From the NCBI GenBank assembly GCA_003445035.1, contig DLVV01000181.1:778-19071 (forward strand): a stretch of 18,294 bases of DNA, written 5' to 3'. Below, in pieces: positions 15,601 to 18,294 of this stretch (positions are counted from its first letter, which is position 1; each line of letters begins with the position of its first letter). Source of the DNA: Planctomycetaceae bacterium. GTDB taxonomy: Bacteria; Planctomycetota; Planctomycetia; Planctomycetales; Planctomycetaceae. Below the pieces are notes generated by a model. That model saw nothing but the letters and a program-made list of their open reading frames with translations. It had not been told where the DNA came from and did no database searches. Both the position numbers and the translations under genes were made by a program.

Positions 15601-18294
15601 GGATCCTCCACCGGTGGAGGTGACCGCCGCATCGGCGTTGGTGACATTGAGCACGTCCGTGGAAGTCTCGCCGGACGTGTCGATGCTCAGCGATTCGCTG
15701 CCGCCAATATTGAAACTGATCGTCTCGGTCCCGTCGCTGACGTCCAGGCTGGCCGAGGTCGCACTGTTGGCCGTGTAGTCGATCGTGTCGTCGGCATTGG
15801 TCGTCGACAGGCTCAGGCTGTCGTCACCACCGGCAGCCGAAACGGTCACCGTGGTGCCGTCACCGAGTTCGTCGAGGGTGATCGTCGGTCCATTGCCGAC
15901 AGTCGCCGACAGGTCGTCGGGCGTGATCGACGAAACGGAGATCGCGTCGTCGCCACCAGTCCCGTTGAGCGTGACGAGGTCGGTTCCGCCGTCACCACTG
16001 CTGGCGTGCAGGCCCAACTGGTCGACCGAGATGTTCTCGATCCCATCGAAATTCACCTGTGTGGCCACGGCACCATCCAGGCTCACGACCACCGATCCCT
16101 CGCGGGCGTGGTCGCCGCGGCTGATCGTGTAGGAATCGTTGCCGGTGGTGATGTCCAGCGCGAGCGTGTCGCTGGCGTCGGGGTCACCGGCATCGATCGT
16201 CAGCGTCGTCGCACCGTCGGTACGACCAACGACCTGGATCGTGTCGTCGCCGGCGCCGGTGAGGATGGTGAGATCTTCCAGAGGGGCCTGGCTCGGAGAG
16301 AGATCGCCGGCCGATGGTCTCGCATCGGCCGTGCTGGCACTGAACGTCTCGACCTGCAACGTCCCACTGATGTCCACCAGCGGGCCACTGTCGTCACCGT
16401 TGTTGGCCAGGTTGACCACGAAGGTGTCGGCGTCCGGGGTGCCCAGGATCGTCAGGGCATCATCGTCGCCGGCCGAACCATCATTCAGGAAGACCGTGAT
16501 GTCCTCGGTGTTGCTGAAGTCGATCGTGGACACGTTGGTGCCGTCGGAGGCGTTGAGCGAGCGGACCTGCCCGGCGGCCGTTCCGCTGGGAGCAATCGTG
16601 ATGTCCTCGCTGACCCCTGAAACCGCACCGTCGGGAGCGTCGTCAACAAACTGCATGCTCGGCTGGTTGACCGCATCGCGTTCGCCGCTGCCGTAGATCA
16701 GGTCATCGTCACCGGCACCACCGTCGACCACCGGGTCGATGTTCCAGTTTCCGGTCAGGTCGTTGGCGTAGGGTTCGATCGTGATGTCGTCGTCACCCTC
16801 GCGAGCCGAGATGTTCAGGAACTGGGTGTTGTAAACCTGGATCGGGTTCGACCCATTCAGTAACAGGTTGAACTCGTTGGCCCCATCCGCGTCACTCTGG
16901 GACACGGTTAGCAGCGAATCGATGTCACCGCCGACGACGAGAATCTCGTCGTCCTGGTCAGCACCGGAAAAGTCGTTGTTGTCGCCGATCACGTTGACCT
17001 GCTGCGACAGATCACCGGGAGCGAGGATCGTGGTCTCCACGCTGTGGTAGGTCACCGGCTCGGTGGTGCCGATGCTGTCGGTCGAGGAAATCGAGACGTT
17101 GGGCGTCTCCTCGAGATCGCTGTAGATGTTGATGTTGCCGTCGGCGTTCAGGACGTCGACATTCAGCCGGTCACCGATCAGATCCTCGGCCGAGGCGTTG
17201 GCCGGTGTGTCCACGGGCAACGGCGGCTCACCCGCGTTGACCTGGATGTGGAACGTGCGGGAAAGCGTCACGCTGATGTCATCGGCCACACCCACGAATC
17301 CGGTCGCCGGGTTGGCACGCACACCGGCGTCTTCACCGGCGTTGACCGTCAATTCGGCATCCGCCGGATCGGTCAGCCCATAGGTCGTCGAATCGAAATT
17401 GACCTGCACCAGGGTGTCGGTGGCCGATCCGTCACCCTTGAGCGTGATGCCCACCGCCGCATCGGTCACGGTGATGTCATCAAAAGCCTGCCCGTCGGCT
17501 CGTACCGTCGTACTGCTGCCGTAGACGTTTCCACCAAAACCGGCCGTGGCCGCGGTATCGCCGACCGTGGCATTGCTCTCGGTTGGTGCGTTGACCACCA
17601 GTCGGTCCTGGTCGGAGTTGCCATTGACCACCAGTCCACCGGCCTGGGCGATGCTGTCGATGCTGATGTCCGGCCCCACTCCACCTCCGGCCACGCCGGG
17701 GTTGTTGGTCAGGGCCGACTCGGTCGGCGGATCGTGCTTCAGGAACGGTGTGCCGTCGATGAACACGTTGGCCTCATCGGCGGTGATCGGCGTCACCGAC
17801 AGCACATCATCGCCACCGGCCGTTCCCAGCACGGTGACCGCATCGTCGTTGTTGCCCGTATCGCCTCGGTAGTTGACCTGTTCGACCGAGTTGAGATCGA
17901 TGAACTGCTCAGCCGCGGCCGCCGCGGTCAGCCCGCCCACGTCCAGGTCCCCACTGGCCTTTGTCGCGTCGGCATAGGTCATCGTGACACCGCGAGCCGA
18001 ACCGGTGTCGGCGGTCACGTCCAGGATCACGCGATCGCGGTCGGTGTCCTGGGCCTGGCCGTTGATCTCCAGCGAGTCGGCCGAGACCTCTCCCCCATCG
18101 GTCAGAAAGATCGTGAAATCGTCATCCCCCGCACCGCCGTTGAAGACATGATCGGAGGCGGCCGACAGTTCGTTGCCCTGGATGTTCCAGGTGCTGTCGC
18201 CCTGACCGTCGTCGATCGTGACGGTCCCGGCCGCCTCGGTCGTGCCAACACCGCTGCCGCCCAGGTCCACACCGTTGATGTTGTAGGTGTTGTC
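6631..18294 (-). CDS. Giant RTX/beta-repeat secreted protein, N-terminus outside the window
   Basis: One unbroken frame of 3,887 codons enters from the right edge and ends at TAG (complement of 6631-6633). No real start is visible; the GTG at 18270 is just a valine codon, so signal peptide and promoter lie outside. Order from the visible N-side: glycine/aspartate-rich beta modules with RTX blocks at 14506-14820 and 11485-11847; a PPC domain; three Ig-like modules; an FG-GAP/EF-hand-like part; and a C-terminal RTX block (6697-7632) followed by the 21-residue acidic tail GESSEIDEEFAVLDDWADLM plus G. By eye there are no cysteines and only about 13 lysines, with a great excess of D, G, S, T and V, as in calcium-dependent exported proteins. 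Such proteins typically act as adhesins or matrix components and leave the cell by type I secretion; no secretion gene is present here, and the route is inferred. I see no catalytic domain. Confidence 0.93.
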   Translation of the reverse strand, partial: DNTYNINGVDLGGSGVGTTEAAGTVTIDDGQGDSTWNIQGNELSAASDHVFNGGAGDDDFTIFLTDGGEVSADSLEINGQAQDTDRDRVILDVTADTGSARGVTMTYADATKASGDLDVGGLTAAAAAEQFIDLNSVEQVNYRGDTGNNDDAVTVLGTAGGDDVLSVTPITADEANVFIDGTPFLKHDPPTESALTNNPGVAGGGVGPDISIDSIAQAGGLVVNGNSDQDRLVVNAPTESNATVGDTAATAGFGGNVYGSSTTVRADGQAFDDITVTDAAVGITLKGDGSATDTLVQVNFDSTTYGLTDPADAELTVNAGEDAGVRANPATGFVGVADDISVTLSRTFHIQVNAGEPPLPVDTPANASAEDLIGDRLNVDVLNADGNINIYSDLEETPNVSISSTDSIGTTEPVTYHSVETTILAPGDLSQQVNVIGDNNDFSGADQDDEILVVGGDIDSLLTVSQSDADGANEFNLLLNGSNPIQVYNTQFLNISAREGDDDITIEPYANDLTGNWNIDPVVDGGAGDDDLIYGSGERDAVNQPSMQFVDDAPDGAVSGVSEDITIAPSGTAAGQVRSLNASDGTNVSTIDFSNTEDITVFLNDGSAGDDDALTILGTPDADTFVVNLANNGDDSGPLVDISGTLQVETFSASTADARPSAGDLSPSQAPLEDLTILTGAGDDTIQVVGRTDGATTLTIDAGDPDASDTLALDITTGNDSYTISRGDHAREGSVVVSLDGAVATQVNFDGIENISVDQLGLHASSGDGGTDLVTLNGTGGDDAISVSSITPDDLSATVGNGPTITLDELGDGTTVTVSAAGGDDSLSLSTTNADDTIDYTANSATSASLDVSDGTETISFNIGGSESLSIDTSGETSTDVLNVTNADAAVTSTGGGSGVVDPVDAAGAGLLSLGFSNVESAVVTGTTGVVQGTSGDDAISLSATGQLTVTDLFGNGDSTFDVSGYQALVINALGGNDDVSITASSSFASGLSVLGGDSDNDGDTVNISAAGNNVSVALSSNTVSGVTAGDITLDSVEALALDATGNLSVDGTAGHDTLQFQASSAANGSVTLVGGNTGVSYTNLGGNLTVDGGTAGVDVLVVQGSEGDDTVTSASTTEVTLNGTVTIGAAIDRLDIQTGGGNDSITISDAIVLPKAIDAGDGDDTIDLSGAGAADPTIIGGLGDDTITGSAGVDIILAGAGNDSIAAGAGADVVYAGEGNDDITGGTDDDVIHGGDGSDTIHWATGDGADTVEGDDGSDVLDYSDAAATISVDLSDIRAAVGSVDAAGIDRIDVTGNIINIVGSNNDDAIAIVDDGVGTAVTGLSVPLDITGATQIGIDSGTGSDALTVTGNSVTVDTAGATITGATPSTVNYSNLEAVSVLASAGTALTVSGSGAYTVSPGAAADEGTILTDNVTVSFDGFGSGTTLNVDADLTLNGSDSDDAISVAAGGTVSVAGRADVATSSAGDDLVLVSGNGDDAVTIAAGHAWATIDVQGGNPSASDTATLTGDATAVTVTLSHSASVSGGGLGTVSLSGIETATVNNGAGDLTVDGSGGADDFTVRPTGADTATTTVAGIHPVLNSNNSGALTINDGTAADGDSLAVTYDDGDQVVSIDDNSVDSAALKDVGYTAANIATLAVSTKGGADSVTVTDGTTTPVTVDGGGSQNDTLTMQGSGATANTYVVQPGTSVVMNSTTADFTGVERLVLDSNSQSGSVSVTADGAGNQLSYVGDAAATGSATISIDGALAASLSNFASASSVTLDPGDGDDTVSVAPNAASDLATVTVLASSGSDALTVEGDSGADALVYTPGAADADGDVVIDGVTTTFGSVESITLSGQGGSDAITVNATAGDDTITYVPGLNDDAQVQVNSNTSVAIDSIEARTIDSGAGTDSLAVSATDFSDSIAIAGAAGSNTIVVNGAAVTFDHDATAADTLALGSGHGNDSLSITPTAGLVIVADAGDGNDDVAVNGTAGADSITVALNSQTINGLGGQLTLAAAESLSLSGAGGTDDVTVTESGLSSELGVVSLSAAAGSSLTVVGTSGDETFSVSPTAAGAGSYSEAGAGPDVDYSGFDNASTFDGNGGFDVIVVNGNDAADTVTSTANSVTIKGGAVTLADLDRLELNTGGGDDNVDLDLQDASLQKVVNAGAGNDIVDASGAIDATINGGDGDDNLVGSPVADLINGQGGDDTIGGGDGDDILFGGSGNDVLSGDDGADQLSGQVGNDDLSGNAGVDSLFGGDGSDEINWISGDGNDVVQGGDGADVLDVDYTAGADTIAINSVPASGTDFLRVQVGDGTDQVDVAGVEDLDVDLAGGADDITINDLSSTEMSLIQVDLGAADGAADAAHLTGADGQNYSLSASLDAVTGEVHVDGLASDVQLDSAEAGDTLELTGGDRADSLTASSDLSGVITVELRGAGGDDVLTGGDDLEGGAGDDVLQAAYVSANVSGDDGEDTIVVGSGNITIDGGAGSDVVVIDGTSSADVIDVAQTADDTLTHSTDGVFGVGATSETDTISNVEAVRIEAGAGKDVIRVTQADGLTPSQSVRVEVDGGAPDASDRLAVVDDGNGNTVIHRIDVDGSSGSVNVGSFSSVDYDGVEQLSITPLDDITGTTGTTDNLGRLVVFKNDGFESNDSLPNATFLGSGANLNVDPTIDPAGFSAFGIPGDEDWYQFTPSETGTLDIQVSFEEVGTLGNTNDGLPGDGNLDIAVFDSNGDPVATSTSTDDNERITVPVVEDEVYYLQVASATGADAINVYSLTAINDPAPVPFVVDLQAGSDTGRSDTDDITFSTTPVLDIYLDDDRLEEYLNLDLVPDADFDIDVYNNGVLLGEADFIGGAGVAGNSRWEFTLSGGDLQEGHNNFLTAAVRIRDAASPQVEGRGAFSTPLQLTLDTIAPSVAITGLDDDGSDSGVNSYQPTLSDDITSDVAARFTGTTSEANAIVRLFADGTANTTIDTTGEFAVTASGPLDGDEAFADSQWTTSYVRGLNDATSASGFAYDGLREILATAEDIAGNVGALDSTTIFVDTQGPQVTGVQFNSTASTYNVFNPQPAVDGPTPSVSSIVVSVEDLAVRAGGFTHSALEQGVADDPGQYTLVGDNVGEIPIASVTVSQSSANGAVAASTITLGLDTFLADDRYTLTVSDVLADPAGNALDGESNATGPQATPSFTTGDGQPGGDFAARFTVDSRPELGVVGQSGVAIDANDNLEHDPNSGDAVHRDLNFAVGLQTDAVFAGQFTNGGAADGFDRLGTYGKAGGLYRWQLDLDNDGAIGAGDLDQFSSVQVNGLPVAGDFDGVAGDEIGLFDGTTWYLDTTGDLILETTLASDFSGLPIVGDFDGDGNDDLAVFSASLDLFSFDLDLDGVTDATISFGFPGVNERPIAGDYNLDGIDDIGLTTPNQSGNQPGESLEFYLLQSDGSGAAGNVDSLDHAFSPFPLGNDRFGQFGNNLSVPVFGNFDPPVAPPVASSASSEFDPSSGTLTVTASAGSSVVIQSSGSLVQVLVDGQLDSGLGTVLTSNVTSMVVTGSDSSDTIDLAGVTSATYDRLDDVLVQAGAGDDVITGTMLDDRIWAGAGDDVVDAGAGDDWINGQRGNDRVAGGAGRDRFLGGGGNDEFDGGDADDFAQGNSGDDILRGGDGNDRLNGSGGHDQLMGQAGDDRLLAGAGRDTLAGDAGDDFLNGQGGADILEGGDGRDRIKGGIGNDRLFGGADDDRLMGEAGNDVLEGGAGNDRLRGQLGDDLLSGNLGDDVLNGGDGFDRLSETFDTDFLLTDTTLLGVGADSLIGIDGATLIGGSGNNLIDARSFSGEAILVGRAGDDVLYGGSGRDQLFGGAGNDLAVGGAGYDIIKGQGGTDSLAGGEGPDQIVGESSEIDEEFAVLDDWADLMG
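6697..7632 (-). repeat. C-terminal RTX (GGxGxDxxx) calcium-binding nonapeptide array
   Basis: Bases 7632-7012 encode exactly 23 consecutive nonapeptides (621 bases, 27-base period), from AGAGDDVIT to GGDGFDRLS, without a gap. A spacer of about 51 residues, including GGSGNNLIDARSFSGEAILV, separates these from six further units at 6858-6697 (GRAGDDVLY to GGEGPDQIV). The pattern GGxGxDxUx is the hemolysin-type calcium-binding repeat, which folds into a parallel beta-roll when calcium is bound. Position 6 is Asp in nearly all units. The rest of the C-terminus is a short acidic tail. Confidence 0.93.
7680..7905 (-). other. Beta-strand linker module between FG-GAP part and RTX array
   Basis: Encodes SEFDPSSGTLTVTASAGSSV and the following IQSSGSLVQVLVDGQ, ending in VVTGSDSSDTIDLAGV. 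It resembles the beta modules of the N-terminal part, with the same G-x-D-x-I-x-V strand pattern, and passes directly into the first RTX units. Confidence 0.5.
7905..8745 (-). other. FG-GAP/VCBS-like segment with EF-hand-type calcium motifs
   Basis: After DSRPELGVVGQSGVAIDAND the protein has a series of short repeats: PVAGDFDGVAGDEIGLF, PIVGDFDGDGNDDLAVF, PIAGDYNLDGIDDIGL and a degenerate PVFGNFDPP. These are of the FG-GAP type seen in integrin-like beta-propellers. LDLDNDGAIGAGDLDQF just before them is EF-hand/dockerin-like. With only three or four copies it is probably not a full seven-bladed propeller by itself. Such segments bind calcium and often serve in adhesion. Confidence 0.7.
8770..10000 (-). 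other. Three Ig-like modules in series
   Basis: Module one (about 10000-9610) begins DLQAGSDTGRSDTDDITFST and ends at LTLDTIAPSV. Module two (about 9606-9195) has PSVAITGLDDDGSDSG, RFTGTTSEANAIVRLFADG and a closing AEDIAGNVGALDSTTIFVD. Module three (about 9195-8770) runs from GPQVTGVQFNST to PSFTTGDG. The sequence IAPSVAIT / TQGPQVTGV at the joints is the usual link of bacterial Ig-like (Big-type) domains. They probably act as spacers between the repeat region and the C-terminal part. Confidence 0.65.
10001..10413 (-). other. PPC (bacterial pre-peptidase C-terminal) domain
   Basis: Encodes NDGFESNDSLPNATFLGSG, then GDEDWYQFTPSETGTLDIQV, GDGNLDIAVFDSNGDPVATS and VVEDEVYYLQVASATG, ending in YSLTAIN. 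This order of a DWYxF strand, a GxLDIxV strand, an LDxxxFDxxG strand and a YYLxV strand is typical for the PPC domain, a small beta-sandwich found in many exported proteins. No peptidase domain is visible beside it. Confidence 0.8.
11485..11847 (-). repeat. Internal RTX block (second of two)
   Basis: About eleven GGxGxDxxx units in 121 codons, from NAGAGNDIV to GGDGADVLD. The second unit is enlarged (DASGAIDATI), and the block closes with a Trp-containing cap: GSDEINWISGDGNDVVQ. It closely parallels the block at 14506-14820. Confidence 0.85.
14506..14820 (-). repeat. Internal RTX block (first of two)
   Basis: About nine to ten GGxGxDxxx units in 105 codons, from DAGDGDDTI to GDDGSDVLD. It has the same enlarged second unit (DLSGAGAADPTI) and the same Trp cap (GSDTIHWATGDGADTVE) as the block near 11.7 kb, which marks them as copies. 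Confidence 0.85.

Larger units (their letters stand above)
10430..18294 (-). repeat. Long array of acidic beta-repeat modules, about 45-55 residues each
   Basis: This half of the giant gene is made of diverged modules with the core V-x-G-T-x-G-x-D-x-I-x-V, a variable loop, then a strand ending in G-V/I-E-x-L/I. Examples: VLGTAGGDDVLSVTPI, LNGTGGDDAISVSSI, VDGTAGHDTLQFQAS, VNATAGDDTITYVPG, VVGTSGDETFSVSPT. They suggest a continuous beta-solenoid or a string of beta-sandwich units. A longer unit containing DPDASD, NPSASD or APDASD occurs three times (near 16170, 13795 and 10620). The copies differ in sequence, so this is old duplication and not recent slippage. Confidence 0.7.

Noticed and set aside
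13558..16620. Open frame of about 1,020 codons on the plus strand opposite the giant gene
   Set aside because: It mirrors the sense repeats: frequent Asp, Gly, Val and Thr codons with C or G at the third position rarely give stops on the other strand. The translation is rich in R, H, G and V without any domain, typical of a shadow frame.
18268..18270. GTG at 18270 as the start of the giant gene
   Set aside because: The frame continues upstream to the window edge (DNTYNING before this valine) with the same composition, and no signal peptide follows it.
6631..18294. Calling the giant protein an RTX toxin or hemolysin
   Set aside because: No pore-forming, acylation, lipase, protease or other toxin domain is visible; RTX repeats alone only show calcium binding and likely export.

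Overview
The window reads as chromosomal DNA from a GC-rich Gram-negative bacterium, most likely a planctomycete. The clues are a kdsB gene (lipopolysaccharide Kdo activation), an RND efflux permease with the N-terminal sequence style common in Planctomycetes, and a giant acidic multi-domain secreted protein built from calcium-binding RTX repeats, Ig-like, PPC and FG-GAP modules. This assignment rests on remembered family features, not on a search. The window is almost fully coding: no non-coding stretch exceeds 100 bases, and I see no tRNA, rRNA, CRISPR array or insertion sequence. Left part (1-2205): the 5' end of an RND-family permease gene runs leftwards out of the window. Divergent from it is a probable small ORF (756-1046, TTG start) whose stop overlaps, as ATGA, the start of a secreted protein of unknown function (1043-2182). 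That gene converges on truB. The two stop codons lie 11 bases apart inside one imperfect hairpin (2169-2205), which could end transcription from both sides. Centre (2194-5607, minus strand): a compact housekeeping cluster kdsB-pyrG-truB, with spacers of 80 and 31 bases. CTP synthase makes the CTP that KdsB uses to form CMP-Kdo for lipopolysaccharide; TruB makes pseudouridine 55 in tRNA. A plausible promoter and a strong ribosome binding site precede kdsB. Divergent from it is an aldo/keto reductase gene (5690-6634, plus strand). Right part (6631-18294, minus strand): one uninterrupted reading frame of 3,887 codons, open at the window edge, so the protein is longer still. From the visible N-terminal side it holds about 7.9 kb of glycine/aspartate-rich beta-repeat modules with two embedded RTX blocks, then a PPC domain, three Ig-like modules, an FG-GAP/EF-hand-like segment, and a C-terminal RTX block of exactly 23 consecutive nonapeptides plus six more, ending in a short acidic tail. 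It is probably a calcium-dependent secreted or surface-attached adhesin or matrix protein. Its stop codon overlaps the stop of the aldo/keto reductase in the palindrome CTAG. The giant protein is the most unusual item here. I see no evidence for a defence system or another clearly new multi-gene system.
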